From Cellulomonas fimi (GTDB lineage: Bacteria; Actinomycetota; Actinomycetes; Actinomycetales; Cellulomonadaceae), in the NCBI RefSeq assembly GCF_028527925.1, contig NZ_JAPESW010000016.1, forward strand, positions 1-64,000: a stretch of 64,000 bases of DNA. The letters run 5' to 3'. The notes beneath the pieces are model-generated. The model made no database searches. It was not told the origin of the DNA and saw nothing but the letters and a program-made list of their open reading frames with translations. Shown piece after piece: positions 1 to 8,307 of the stretch (within the stretch, counting starts at the first letter, position 1; every line of letters begins with the position of its first letter). The position numbers were made by a program, and so were the translations under genes.

Positions 1-17
1 ACCGAACCGAGGCTCGG

Positions 18-1046
18 GTGACGGCGGCCACGAGTCGCCGCACCGCGGAGCGCGGGGCGGCGCCTGCCGCGACCGGCGTCCTCTCGCGCTCCGCGTTCGC
101 GCTGTTCTCGCCCCTGTGCGTCGCGAGCGGCCGGGTGCCGCGTGCCCTCGCCTGGCTCGAGGAGCGCGATCTCGAGGTGGCGTGGACGCAGATGCTGCAG
201 CTCCGACGTGCGCACGTCGACGGCCTCTGGGAACGCCTGATCCCGACCGTCGCCCCGAGGCGGGTGCAGGTCGTCGCGGACGCCATGGTGGCGGGGCCGT
301 CGCTCCTCGTGGCGCTGCGCGATCGGGGCGTGGGGACGACCGCCACCGCGCGGCTCCGTGCGCTCAAGGGATCGGCTGACCCCGCCGCGCGTCCGGAGCA
401 CAGCCTGCGGACGCACCTCGGGGCACCGAACCTGCTGACGAGCCTGGTGCACACGCCCGACACGCCCGAGGACCTGGTCCGCGAGCTGGAGGTGCTCGTC
501 CCTGGCGTCGACGAGCGCGAGGAGGTCTGGCGCGCCCTGCGTGACGGCGCGTCCGGCGGCGGCTCGACGCGGCCCGTCGTCCCTGGTGAGGTCCCGCCTC
601 CGCCGGTCGCGGCGTTCGTCGTCGGCGTCCGTCTGCGTGCCCGGCTGCTCGACCGCCTGCTCGACCGTTCGGCGCAGGGAGCGCTCCCAGCCCTCGGCGG
701 CCTGGTCGGGGACGTGGCCCGCGTGGTCGACCGCGCCCGCGACGCGGCCGAGCGGTCGGACCCGTTCGCCCCTCTCGCCGCCTTGGCTCGCCATCGGGAG
801 ACGCTCTTCCCACAGCGACACCGGCTGGTGCACGCCATGAGACCCGAGGATCCGGCGAGCGCCGTCGACGAGCAGTGCCGACTCCTGAGCCGCGCGTACG
901 CCGAGCTCGAGGCGATGGAGGAGGGCGAGCCGTTCGACCTCCCCCTGGTCACCGCGTGCCTCGACCGGACGGGGGTTCCTCTCACGACGTGGGAACGCGT
1001 GGTGCTGGCATCGGAGTCGCTGACTCCCAGTCCGGCTCGTGCATGA
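18..1046 (+). CDS. NDK-like domain protein, probably non-canonical
   Basis: Protein of 342 aa, function unknown. By eye, residues about 25-165 follow the nucleoside-diphosphate kinase fold: a first strand ending ALFSPLC, a helix, then RALKGSADP, SLRTHL and SLVHTPDTPED, which match the family motifs RxxxGxTNP, TIRGDF and NIIHGSD. The phosphorylated His is kept (His145), as are two arginines, but the Lys of the KPD motif is Ser31, the Thr of GxTNP is Ala and the Asn before the His is Ser, so ordinary NDP kinase activity is doubtful. The C-terminal half (about 180-342) is helical, Arg-rich and unrecognised. Start GTG at 18 has GAGG six bases upstream. The stop of a possible upstream frame (TGA 19-21) overlaps it, so the operon may begin off-window. 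The frame is open to base 3, so an earlier start cannot be excluded. Confidence 0.7.
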   Translation: MTAATSRRTAERGAAPAATGVLSRSAFALFSPLCVASGRVPRALAWLEERDLEVAWTQMLQLRRAHVDGLWERLIPTVAPRRVQVVADAMVAGPSLLVALRDRGVGTTATARLRALKGSADPAARPEHSLRTHLGAPNLLTSLVHTPDTPEDLVRELEVLVPGVDEREEVWRALRDGASGGGSTRPVVPGEVPPPPVAAFVVGVRLRARLLDRLLDRSAQGALPALGGLVGDVARVVDRARDAAERSDPFAPLAALARHRETLFPQRHRLVHAMRPEDPASAVDEQCRLLSRAYAELEAMEEGEPFDLPLVTACLDRTGVPLTTWERVVLASESLTPSPARA

Positions 1047-1052
1047 GTTCAC

Positions 1053-1115
1053 CGAGCGCCCTGGCGCTCGTCTCCCGCGGCTGCCCGGCGGACAGGTCTG
1101 CCGAGCCGCCGCGGG
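1053..1115 (+). other. structured intergenic segment, possible attenuator
   Basis: Directly after the first gene's stop is CGAGCGCC-CT-GGCGCTCG (1053-1070), then CCCGCGGC (1074-1081) pairing with GCCGCGGG (1108-1115). No T-tract follows. It could be a weak terminator or attenuator before the SDR operon. Confidence 0.3.
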
Positions 1116-1162
1116 TGGGTCCGACAGCCGGGTGCCGGCTTCCGCACAGCAGACGGAGGATC

Positions 1163-1948
1163 ATGAAGTCAACGTCGGAGCGACGCCGCGCGTCGAGCAC
1201 GAGTGACGAGAGCGAGCCGGTCGTCCTCGTCGTCGGGGGCAGCCAAGGGATCGGTCGAAGCATCGGCCTGGCCTACGCCCGGCGTGGGGCCCGTGTGGTC
1301 GCGGTCGCCCGCACGGCCTCGGTCCTCGCGTCGTTGGCGGAGGACGCCGCGGCCGCAGGGATGACCATGGGCACCCTCGTCGCCGACATCAGCGAGGACG
1401 GGGCGCCTGAGCAGGTCGTCGACGCCGTGGTCGACACCCATGGCCGCCTCGACAACGTCGTCTACGCGGCGGCGACGACGCGACGCAAGCCGAGCCTCAC
1501 GGTGCCGTCCTCGGACTTCGTCGACGGCCTGCACGTCAACGCGACCGCCGCCTTCCTCACCGCGCAGGCCGCCGCTCGTCGCATGGTCGACACGGGCGGC
1601 GGGAGCATCGTGACCATCGGCTCGCTCAACGGCATGCGGGGGATGGCGGGGACGGCGATGTACAGCGCCGCCAAGGGGGCGCTCGTCTCGATGGCTCGGT
1701 GCCTGGCGGTCGAATGGGCGCCGCTGGGCGTCCGTGTGAACGTGATCGTGCCCGGCTTCATCGAGACGGAGGCGCCCGGCAAGGCCTTCCGTGACCCGAC
1801 CATCCGGGCCGAGATGCTCGCGCGGATCCCCATGGGCTCGTTCGGGACCCCGGACGACATCGCCGAGGCGGCGTACTTCCTGGGTTCGTCGAGTGCGCGC
1901 TACGTCACCGGCCAGACGCTCGTGATCGACGGGGGAGCGGCGGCATGA
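1163..1948 (+). CDS. short-chain dehydrogenase/reductase
   Basis: Classical SDR oxidoreductase, 261 aa, NAD(P)-dependent, substrate unknown. The N-terminus carries GGSQGIG (residues 25-31) for the cofactor. The catalytic residues are Ser154 (in IGSLNG), Tyr167 and Lys171 (YSAAK), and the C-terminus ends in the usual TGQTLVIDGG motif. The start at ATG 1163 is chosen because ACGGAGGA precedes it. A longer upstream reading frame lacks SDR sequence and overlaps the previous gene. Its stop overlaps the transketolase start (ATGA), so the two are translationally coupled. Best read as the redox step of the small pathway encoded at 1163-5651. Confidence 0.93.
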   Translation: MKSTSERRRASSTSDESEPVVLVVGGSQGIGRSIGLAYARRGARVVAVARTASVLASLAEDAAAAGMTMGTLVADISEDGAPEQVVDAVVDTHGRLDNVVYAAATTRRKPSLTVPSSDFVDGLHVNATAAFLTAQAAARRMVDTGGGSIVTIGSLNGMRGMAGTAMYSAAKGALVSMARCLAVEWAPLGVRVNVIVPGFIETEAPGKAFRDPTIRAEMLARIPMGSFGTPDDIAEAAYFLGSSSARYVTGQTLVIDGGAAA

Positions 1949-2844
1949 CCGGCCGGACCTCGGCCGTCGGGGCAGGCGTGGACGACCGCGTGACGTGGAC
2001 CCCGGTCGACGACCTGGAGGCTCGTGCCGCCCAGCTCCGCACGCTCGTCCTGGAGATGGTGTGGTGCGCAGGGAGCGGACACCCGGGGGCGTCGTTCTCG
2101 GCCGCCGACATCGTCGCCGCCCTGTACTTCGACGTGCTCCAGCACCGGCCGGACGATCCCCGGTGGGCGGGCCGCGACCGGTTCCTGCTGAGCAAGGGTC
2201 ACGCCGTTCCCGTCGTCTACGCCGCGCTGGCGGCGTCGGGCTACTTCCCGCTCGAGGAGCTCCGCACGCTGAGGCGTCCGGGGAGCCGGCTCCCCGGACA
2301 CCCGGACGTCTCCCGGCGCACTCCGGGCATCGAGATGTCGTCGGGATCGCTGGGGCAAGGGGTGTCGTTCGGGATCGGCGTCGCGCAGGCCGCCCGCATC
2401 CGCGGGCTCGACCATCGCACGTTCGTGCTCGTCGGCGACGGTGAGTGCAACGAGGGTCAGGTCTGGGAAGCGGCGCTCCTCGCCCCGCACTGGGGTCTCG
2501 ACAGGCTCACGGTCGTCGTCGACAGGAACGACGCAGCGGTCGAGGGGCCGCGTGGCCCCATCTCCCCGCTCGGTGACCTCGCCGCGAAGTGGCAGTCGTT
2601 CGGCTGGGCCGTGGAGCAGATCGACGGCCACCGCATGCCCGAGGTCCAGGAGGCCCTGAGGTCGGCGGGCACCAGACGCGACGGGAGGCCGACGGCCATC
2701 ATCGCGACCACGAGGAAGGGACACGGGTTGTCCATCATCGAGCAGAGCCCCACGTATCACGCCGACCCCCTGCCCGACGAGGCGCTCCGGCAGGCGGTCG
2801 CGACGCTGAGCCCCACCGGCTCGAGCTATCTGGACGTGCCGTGA
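1945..2844 (+). CDS. transketolase N-terminal subunit
   Basis: Thiamine-diphosphate-binding half of a split transketolase, 299 aa. Visible are GSGHPGASFSAADI near residue 45, SKGHAVPVVYAAL, a SSGSLGQGVSFGIG segment and the ThDP/Mg motif starting GDGECNEGQVWEAAL near residue 161, followed by DRND. Split transketolases occur in dedicated sugar or natural-product pathways, whereas the housekeeping enzyme is one chain of about 650-700 aa. It overlaps the SDR by four bases and the C-terminal subunit by four bases. The two subunits presumably form an alpha2beta2 enzyme moving two-carbon ketol units; donor and acceptor cannot be told from sequence. Confidence 0.93.
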   Translation: MTGRTSAVGAGVDDRVTWTPVDDLEARAAQLRTLVLEMVWCAGSGHPGASFSAADIVAALYFDVLQHRPDDPRWAGRDRFLLSKGHAVPVVYAALAASGYFPLEELRTLRRPGSRLPGHPDVSRRTPGIEMSSGSLGQGVSFGIGVAQAARIRGLDHRTFVLVGDGECNEGQVWEAALLAPHWGLDRLTVVVDRNDAAVEGPRGPISPLGDLAAKWQSFGWAVEQIDGHRMPEVQEALRSAGTRRDGRPTAIIATTRKGHGLSIIEQSPTYHADPLPDEALRQAVATLSPTGSSYLDVP

Positions 2845-3851
2845 CGAGGTCGACGCGGGACGCGTTCGGCGAGTCGCTCGTCGCCCTCGCCGACGACGGT
2901 CTGGACTTCGTCGTCGTGGACGGTGGTGTCTCCGGAGCCGCCCGGACGGCTCCCTTCGAGGCCGCGTACCCCGACAGGTTCCTGAACTGCGGCATCTCGG
3001 AGCAGAACATGGTGAGCGTCGCGGCAGGGCTGGCGTGGTCCGGTGTGCCGGTGGTCGCCGCCTCCTTCGCCGCCTTCCTCATCAACCGTGCCTTCGACCA
3101 GATCCGGCTGCAGGTGGCGCAGCCGGGGCTGCGCGTGACTCTCGTCGGCTCGCACGCGGGCATCACGGCCGGGCCCGACGGGATCTCGGCGCACGCCATC
3201 GAGGACCTCGCTCTGGTCAGCGCGCTGCCCGGCTTCTCGGTCGGTGTCCCCGTGGACGCCGCCGAGACGGAGTCGATGCTCCGCACGATGGTCACCGGCG
3301 ACGGCCCGTCCTACCTGAGGGTCAGCAAGCACAAGACCCCGGTGGTCGTCAGCGAGCGGCCCTGCACGGCACCCGGTTCGCTGCGGGTGCTGCGCCCCGG
3401 GTCGGACGTCACGATCGTGAGCCACGGCGTCATGGTCCCGGTCGTCCTCGCGGCCGCCGAGCGGCTCGAGTCCGACGGTGTCTCGATCGAGGTCGTCAAC
3501 GCGCCGTGGCTGTCCCCGTTCGACGAGGCGGCGCTCAGCGCCTCCGCCCGTCGCACCGGGTGCGTCCTGGTGGTCACCGAGCACCTGGGCGCGGGCGGGC
3601 TCGTCGGTGCCGTCACTGCCGCGCTGGCCCGGCGGGCACCCGTGCCCGCCGACTGGGTGGCCGTACCGGGCTACGCCGGATCCGCACCCGCGGGTGACCT
3701 CCTGAGGTCGACCGGGCTGACGGTCGACGACGTCGTGGGCGCCGCGAGGTCGCTCCTCACGCGCGCGTCCGGGACGCCGGCAGCCCCCGCAGGCCACGAG
3801 CTCGAGCTCTCCGCTCTCGGCGGGGGCACCGCACCGGAGGGGACGTCATGA
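2841..3851 (+). CDS. transketolase C-terminal subunit
   Basis: Pyrimidine-binding plus C-terminal transketolase domains, 336 aa. The family features DGGVSGAA, FLNCGISEQNM (with the Glu that activates ThDP), the region AGPDGISAHAIEDLAL and a C-terminal half with VTIVSHGVMV and VVTEHLGAGG are all seen. Start GTG 2841 overlaps the stop of the N-terminal subunit (GTGA). A longer upstream in-frame extension lies wholly inside the previous gene and has no family similarity. The stop overlaps the next ATG. It works only with the partner subunit encoded at 1945-2844. Confidence 0.93.
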   Translation: MTRSTRDAFGESLVALADDGLDFVVVDGGVSGAARTAPFEAAYPDRFLNCGISEQNMVSVAAGLAWSGVPVVAASFAAFLINRAFDQIRLQVAQPGLRVTLVGSHAGITAGPDGISAHAIEDLALVSALPGFSVGVPVDAAETESMLRTMVTGDGPSYLRVSKHKTPVVVSERPCTAPGSLRVLRPGSDVTIVSHGVMVPVVLAAAERLESDGVSIEVVNAPWLSPFDEAALSASARRTGCVLVVTEHLGAGGLVGAVTAALARRAPVPADWVAVPGYAGSAPAGDLLRSTGLTVDDVVGAARSLLTRASGTPAAPAGHELELSALGGGTAPEGTS

Positions 3852-4984
3852 CATCCGCCGATCACGAGAAGGTCCGCTTCGGTCTCGTCGGCACCGGTCG
3901 GGGCACCAAGTTCGCGCGCATCGTCGGCCGACTACCGGGGACGGAGCTCGTGTCCGTCCTGGATCCCGACCCGGAGAGCCGCGCGATCTTCCTCGAGGAG
4001 TTCCCCGACACGCGCACGGTCGAGCACTTCGAGGACCTGCTGGACGGGAGTGTCGACGCGGTCTTCCTGGCCTCGCCGCAGCAGTACCACGGTCCCCAGG
4101 CCGTCGCCGCACTCGGCGCCGGCGTGCACGTGCTCAGCGAGATCCCACCGGTCGTCAGCGTGGAGCAGGCGCGAGAGCTGGTCGGTGCGGTCCGCAGGAG
4201 CTCGGCGACGTTCATGGTCGCGGAGAACCACTGCTACATCCCCTCCAACCTCGTCGTCACCGAGATGGTGCGCGCGGGACTGTTCGGGGACATCCACTTC
4301 GCCGAGGGGGAGTATCTGTACGAGGTGCGCGACATGCAGCTCGACGGGCACGGCCGACCGAACTGGCGATCGTTCTGGCACGTCGGCAAGAACGGCATCA
4401 CCTATCCGACGCACTCCCTCGGGCCGCTCCTCCAGTGGCTCGACACCCGGCTCGACTCGGTGATGACCGTCGGTGCCGGGCACTCCACGTCGCACGAGAT
4501 GGACGACACGCTCTTCCTGGTCGGGAAGACGGTGAAGGACGCCGTCGTGACCATGCGGTTGGACCTCCTGTCGTACCGCCCCGCGGAGACGGCGTTCGTG
4601 GCGTTCCAGGGCAGTGCCGGTGCCTACGACTCCGGACGGGGTCCCTCGGACGCACCCCGCGTGTACCTCCACGGCCGCACCCCCGGGCGGGTGTGGGAGC
4701 CGCTCGACCAGTACGTGGACGAGTTCCGTCCGCGGCGCTACGCCGCGTTGTTCGAGGAGGCCAAGTTGTGGAAGTCGCCCTACGGACCGCTGCTCGACTT
4801 CGTCGACGCGATCACCCGGGGAACCACGCCCTCCTTCGACGTCTACCGTGGCCTGGACATGATGCTGCCCGGCGTCGTCTCGGAGACTGCCCGCGCGCAA
4901 GGAACGTGGACCTCCGTCCCCAACCCGCGCTTCTTCACCGACGGGATCGGTGTAGCGGCCGGGCGCGACTGGCCGTTGGCATGA
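3848..4984 (+). CDS. Gfo/Idh/MocA family oxidoreductase
   Basis: NAD(P)-dependent sugar or cyclitol dehydrogenase of the Gfo/Idh/MocA family, 378 aa. The Rossmann strand reads FGLVGTGRGTKFARIV near residues 12-27, and LSEIPPVVS around residue 97 replaces the usual EKP motif, so the hinge Lys is missing. The C-terminal half has the alpha/beta substrate domain with FWHVGKNGITYPTHSLGP, whose His may be catalytic. Start ATG 3848 overlaps the preceding stop (ATGA) and its own stop overlaps the micro-ORF start. Together with the SDR it suggests two redox steps on a sugar-like intermediate made by the split transketolase; this is inference from neighbours. Confidence 0.9.
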   Translation: MTSADHEKVRFGLVGTGRGTKFARIVGRLPGTELVSVLDPDPESRAIFLEEFPDTRTVEHFEDLLDGSVDAVFLASPQQYHGPQAVAALGAGVHVLSEIPPVVSVEQARELVGAVRRSSATFMVAENHCYIPSNLVVTEMVRAGLFGDIHFAEGEYLYEVRDMQLDGHGRPNWRSFWHVGKNGITYPTHSLGPLLQWLDTRLDSVMTVGAGHSTSHEMDDTLFLVGKTVKDAVVTMRLDLLSYRPAETAFVAFQGSAGAYDSGRGPSDAPRVYLHGRTPGRVWEPLDQYVDEFRPRRYAALFEEAKLWKSPYGPLLDFVDAITRGTTPSFDVYRGLDMMLPGVVSETARAQGTWTSVPNPRFFTDGIGVAAGRDWPLA

Positions 4985-5064
4985 CCGCCGCGCCGGACGC
5001 CGCACCGGTGGCGGTCTCGCCTCCGAGCGGTCGCGCTGTGGTCGCCGCCGCGGTGGCCCGATGA
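4981..5064 (+). CDS. 27-codon micro-ORF between coupled genes
   Basis: A 27-aa frame rich in Ala, Pro and Val (starts MTAAPDAAPV, ends AVVAAAVAR). Its ATG overlaps the stop of the oxidoreductase (ATGA 4981-4984) and its TGA overlaps the ATG of the next gene (ATGA 5061-5064). The double coupling is what argues for translation; no family is recognised and no Shine-Dalgarno is needed if ribosomes reinitiate. It may be a real peptide, a coupling device, or chance. Confidence 0.4.
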   Translation: MTAAPDAAPVAVSPPSGRAVVAAAVAR

Positions 5065-5651
5065 AGCCGACCGCGACCATCGACGCGTGCCGTGCGAGCC
5101 ATCGGCTCCTGCTCGACGCGCTCGCGCCGCTCACCGACGACGACTTTCGTGCGCCCAGCCTGCTGCCGCGGTTCACACGGGGCCACGTGGTCACCCACGT
5201 CGCGAACAAGGCCCGCGCGCACGTGCTGATCCTCGAGGGTGCCGCGCTCGGCGAGGTCCGCCGGGTCCATCCCGACGGGTACGACCCCGACGAGGCGGCG
5301 GAGGCGGGCGCGGGTCGCCCCGCCGCCGTCCTCCGCGCCGACCTGGCCGACTCCCTCCTGCGTCTCGAGGCCGCGTGGGCCGCTCTGGACGACACGCACT
5401 GGGACCGGCAGGGGATCATGGTCGCCGGACCGCGGACGATGGTGGAGATCATCGGCCACCACCTGCGCAACGTCGAGGTCCACCACGTGGATCTGGACAT
5501 CGGTCACCACCCGTCCGACTGGCCCGCGATCCTCGTCGAGAACGAGCTGCCCAAACGCCTCCAGGCGCTGCCCGACCGAGCCCCGCACCCGGCGCTCCTC
5601 GCGTGGCTCATCGGCCGAGGGCCCGCACCCGAGCTGGTCGGCCCGTGGTGA
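5061..5651 (+). CDS. DinB/mycothiol-dependent maleylpyruvate isomerase-like protein
   Basis: Four-helix-bundle protein of the DinB/MDMPI superfamily, 196 aa. The first helix reads CRASHRLLLDALAPLTDDDF and is followed by SLLPRFTRGHVVTHVANKARAH, whose His is the first metal ligand, and by IGHHLRNVEVHHVDLDIGH, which supplies the other His/Glu ligands. Family members bind a divalent metal and often use mycothiol for isomerisation, glutathione-like transfer or detoxification. It is the last gene of the accessory operon, coupled to the preceding micro-ORF, and precedes a strong hairpin. The reaction is unknown; an isomerase step or thiol-dependent step in the same pathway is plausible. Confidence 0.85.
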   Translation: MKPTATIDACRASHRLLLDALAPLTDDDFRAPSLLPRFTRGHVVTHVANKARAHVLILEGAALGEVRRVHPDGYDPDEAAEAGAGRPAAVLRADLADSLLRLEAAWAALDDTHWDRQGIMVAGPRTMVEIIGHHLRNVEVHHVDLDIGHHPSDWPAILVENELPKRLQALPDRAPHPALLAWLIGRGPAPELVGPW

Positions 5652-5725
5652 GTGCACAGCGGACCGGACCGGCCCGGAGCGGGACGGGGGCCGAGGCCGG
5701 TACGACGCCTGCTCCCCGTACGACG

Positions 5726-5763
5726 AGGGCCGCCCGCTCCCCGGAAGGCGGGCGGGCGGCCCT
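5726..5763. terminator. bidirectional hairpin terminator
   Basis: Twelve-base stem AGGGCCGCCCGC (5726-5737) pairing with GCGGGCGGCCCT (5752-5763). It lies between the convergent accessory operon and sodA; no T-run, as usual in high-GC actinobacteria. Confidence 0.75.
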
Positions 5764-5786
5764 GCGACGGACGTGAGCGGCAGCCG

Positions 5787-6413
5787 TCAGACGGGGACGA
5801 TCAGCCCGGCGGTCTGGGTGCGGGCGCGCTCGAAGCGCGCGGCCGCGTCGGCCCAGTTGACGATGTTCCACCACGCCTTGACGTAGTCCGCCTTGACGTT
5901 GACGTAGTCGAGGTAGAACGCGTGCTCCCACATGTCGAGCACGACCACCGGGACGAGGCCGAGAGCGATGTTGCTCTGCTGGTCGTAGAGCTGGACGATC
6001 ACGAGCTTCTGGCCGATGGAGTCCCACGCGAGGATCGACCAGCCGGAACCCTGGATGCCGATCGCGTTCGCGGCGAAGTGCTTCTGGAACGCCTCGAACG
6101 AGCCGAAGAACTCGTCGATCGCGGCCGCCAGCTCCCCGGTCGGCTTGTCGCCGCCCTCGGGGGAGAGGTTCTGCCAGAAGACGGAGTGGTTCACGTGCCC
6201 GCCGAGGTTGAACGCGAGGTTCTTCTCGTGGAGGTTGACGGCGGCGAGGTCGTCCGACTCGCGGGCCGCCGCGAGCTTCTCGAGGGCCGTGTTGGCGCCG
6301 GTCACGTAGGCCGCGTGGTGCTTGTCGTGGTGCAGCTCCATGATCCGGCCCGAGATGTGCGGCTCGAGGGCCGCGTAGTCGTACGGCAGGTCCGGAAGCG
6401 AGTAGTCAGCCAT
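5787..6413 (-). CDS. sodA: superoxide dismutase (Fe/Mn type)
   Basis: Cytoplasmic superoxide dismutase converting superoxide to oxygen and hydrogen peroxide, 208 aa, the normal family length. Metal ligands are His28 (MELHHDKHH), His76 ([10 protein letters not shown]) and the Asp/His pair in [12 protein letters not shown] near 160-164. [12 protein letters not shown] and the Gln-containing active-site region are consistent with a Mn or cambialistic enzyme. Start ATG at 6413 is preceded by AGGAGAGG. It is a single gene, convergent with the accessory operon and downstream of the qcr terminator, so it has its own promoter in 6414-6475. Confidence 0.96.
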   Translation of the reverse strand: MADYSLPDLPYDYAALEPHISGRIMELHHDKHHAAYVTGANTALEKLAAARESDDLAAVNLHEKNLAFNLGGHVNHSVFWQNLSPEGGDKPTGELAAAIDEFFGSFEAFQKHFAANAIGIQGSGWSILAWDSIGQKLVIVQLYDQQSNIALGLVPVVVLDMWEHAFYLDYVNVKADYVKAWWNIVNWADAAARFERARTQTAGLIVPV

Positions 6414-6475
6414 GCGTGAGTACCTCTCCTGCGTCGGTGCACGGCCGTTCTGGTACGGCCGGGCGGGGTACGAAC

Positions 6476-6516
6476 GGAGTCGGGCGGCCCGCCGTTACGG
6501 CGAGCCGCCCGACTCC
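6476..6516 (-). terminator. qcrB operon terminator
   Basis: Thirteen-base perfect stem GGAGTCGGGCGGC (6476-6488) and GCCGCCCGACTCC (6504-6516), just past the qcrB stop and upstream of sodA. Confidence 0.75.
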
Positions 6517-6537
6517 ACGGTCAACTCTGGTCCTTGA

Positions 6538-8307
6538 TCAGCGATTCCGCGTCTCGGGGGCCGTCTCGTCCTGCGGATCGACGAGGTGCTGGCCGCCACC
6601 GGTCCGGCCGGACGCGCCCGCGAGCTCGGGCGTCGCGTGCGCCTCGGGGGCCGCCTCGACCTCGCCGTGGTGGCCGTGCGCCGCGTGCGCGGCCTCGAGC
6701 TCGGCGGGGGTCACCGGCTCCACGCGGTCCTCGTAGAAGACCTGCGAGAGCCGCTGACGCATCGAGTCCAGGCGGTAGCCCTTGCGGCGGACGCCGCGCG
6801 AGTCCTCGGCCGGCTCGATCTCGAGCGGCCGGATGGCCTCGTGCTGCACGCGCAGCCAGCGCTCGTGCGCGTCGAGGGGCTTGTGCACCTCGATGTACTC
6901 GCCGCTCGCGAACCGCACGATGCGACCGGTCTCGTGGCCGTGGAGGACCAGCTCGCGGTCCTTGCGCTGCAGACCGAGGCAGATGCGCTTGGTGATCCAG
7001 AACGCGAACCACGGGCCGACGAACAGCAGCACGCGGAACACCCACGTGATGTCGTTGATCGACAGGTGGAAGTGCGTCGCGATGAGGTCGTTCGAGCCGG
7101 CGAGGACCAGGATGAAGAACGCCGTCAGCAGCGAGACGCCGAACGCGGTGCGGAACGGCCGGTTGCGCGGGCGGTCGAGCACGTGGTGCTCGCGCTTGTC
7201 ACCGGTCGCGAACGCCTCGATGAACGGGTACAGCGCCAGCAGCGTGAACAGGATCCCCGGCACCACCATCGCCGGGATGATCACGTTGAGGCTCAGCGTG
7301 TACTGCCCGAGCACGATCTCCGTCTGCCCCGGCATCAGGCGCAGCGCACCCTCGAGGAACAGCATGTACCAGTCGGGCTGGGCGCCCGCGGACACCGGTG
7401 ACGGGTCGTACGGGCCGTAGTTCCACACGGGGTTGATCGACATGGTCGCGCCCATGAGCGCGATGACGCCGAACACCACGAAGAGGTTGAACAGGAGCTT
7501 GCCCGCGTACACCGGGAGAGCGGGGTAGCCCACGACGTTGTTGTTCGTGCGGCCCGAGCCCGGGTACTGCGTGTGCTTGTGCATCACCATGAGCACGAGG
7601 TGCAGGCCGATCAGCGCGAGGATCAGCGCGGGTACCAGCAGCACGTGCACGGTGAACAGGCGCGGGATCAGGTCGGTGCCCGGGAACTCGCCGCCGAAGA
7701 TGAAGTACGACAGGTAGCTGCCGATGATCGGGATCGACTTCACGACACCGTCGGTGATGCGCAGGCCGTTGCCCGACAGGACGTCGTCCGGCAGCGAGTA
7801 GCCCGAGAAGCCCGCCGCGAGGCCGAGGATCAGCAGCACGAAGCCGACGACCCAGTTGATCTCACGCGGCTTGCGGAACGCACCGGTGAAGAACACCCGC
7901 ATCATGTGCGTGACGATCGCGGCCATGAAGATCAGCGCCGCCCAGTGGTGGATCTGCCGCATGAGCAGACCGCCGCGCACCTCGAACGACAGGCGCAGCG
8001 TCGAGGCGAACGCCTCGGACATCTCGACGCCGTTCATCGACGCCCACGGGCCGTCGTAGTGGGTCTCGCCCATGCTCGGGACGAAGAACAGCGTGAGGAA
8101 GACGCCCGAGATGAGCAGCGTCACGAAGCTGTACAGCGCGATCTCGCCGAGGAAGAACGACCAGTGGTCGGGGAAGACCTTCCGGGCGAAGAACTTGACC
8201 GCGTGGCCGAGGCCGGTCCGCTGGTCGAGGTAGTCGGCGGTCGCGCCGACGGCACGCGCCCCCGCGGACGGCGGGGTCGTGGCCTTGGAGGTGGTCGTGG
8301 TCGTCAC
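6538..8307 (-). CDS. qcrB: cytochrome bc1 complex cytochrome b subunit
   Basis: Integral membrane cytochrome b of the actinobacterial menaquinol:cytochrome c oxidoreductase, 589 aa, with the extended C-terminus typical of the group. RQIHHWAALIF and MVMHKHTQYPG hold heme-ligand histidines, GYSLPDDVLSGNGLRI belongs to the quinol-oxidising region, and PDWYMLFLEGALRL is the PEWY-type motif with Asp in place of Glu (PDWY), common in this phylum. About eight to nine membrane segments are seen. The GTG start overlaps the qcrA stop (GTGA). Last gene of ctaE-qcrC-qcrA-qcrB. Confidence 0.97.
   Translation of the reverse strand: MTTTTTSKATTPPSAGARAVGATADYLDQRTGLGHAVKFFARKVFPDHWSFFLGEIALYSFVTLLISGVFLTLFFVPSMGETHYDGPWASMNGVEMSEAFASTLRLSFEVRGGLLMRQIHHWAALIFMAAIVTHMMRVFFTGAFRKPREINWVVGFVLLILGLAAGFSGYSLPDDVLSGNGLRITDGVVKSIPIIGSYLSYFIFGGEFPGTDLIPRLFTVHVLLVPALILALIGLHLVLMVMHKHTQYPGSGRTNNNVVGYPALPVYAGKLLFNLFVVFGVIALMGATMSINPVWNYGPYDPSPVSAGAQPDWYMLFLEGALRLMPGQTEIVLGQYTLSLNVIIPAMVVPGILFTLLALYPFIEAFATGDKREHHVLDRPRNRPFRTAFGVSLLTAFFILVLAGSNDLIATHFHLSINDITWVFRVLLFVGPWFAFWITKRICLGLQRKDRELVLHGHETGRIVRFASGEYIEVHKPLDAHERWLRVQHEAIRPLEIEPAEDSRGVRRKGYRLDSMRQRLSQVFYEDRVEPVTPAELEAAHAAHGHHGEVEAAPEAHATPELAGASGRTGGGQHLVDPQDETAPETRNR

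Noticed and set aside
3848..4984. Naming the Gfo/Idh oxidoreductase as an inositol 2-dehydrogenase
   Set aside because: The hinge Lys motif is altered and no inositol catabolic genes are nearby.
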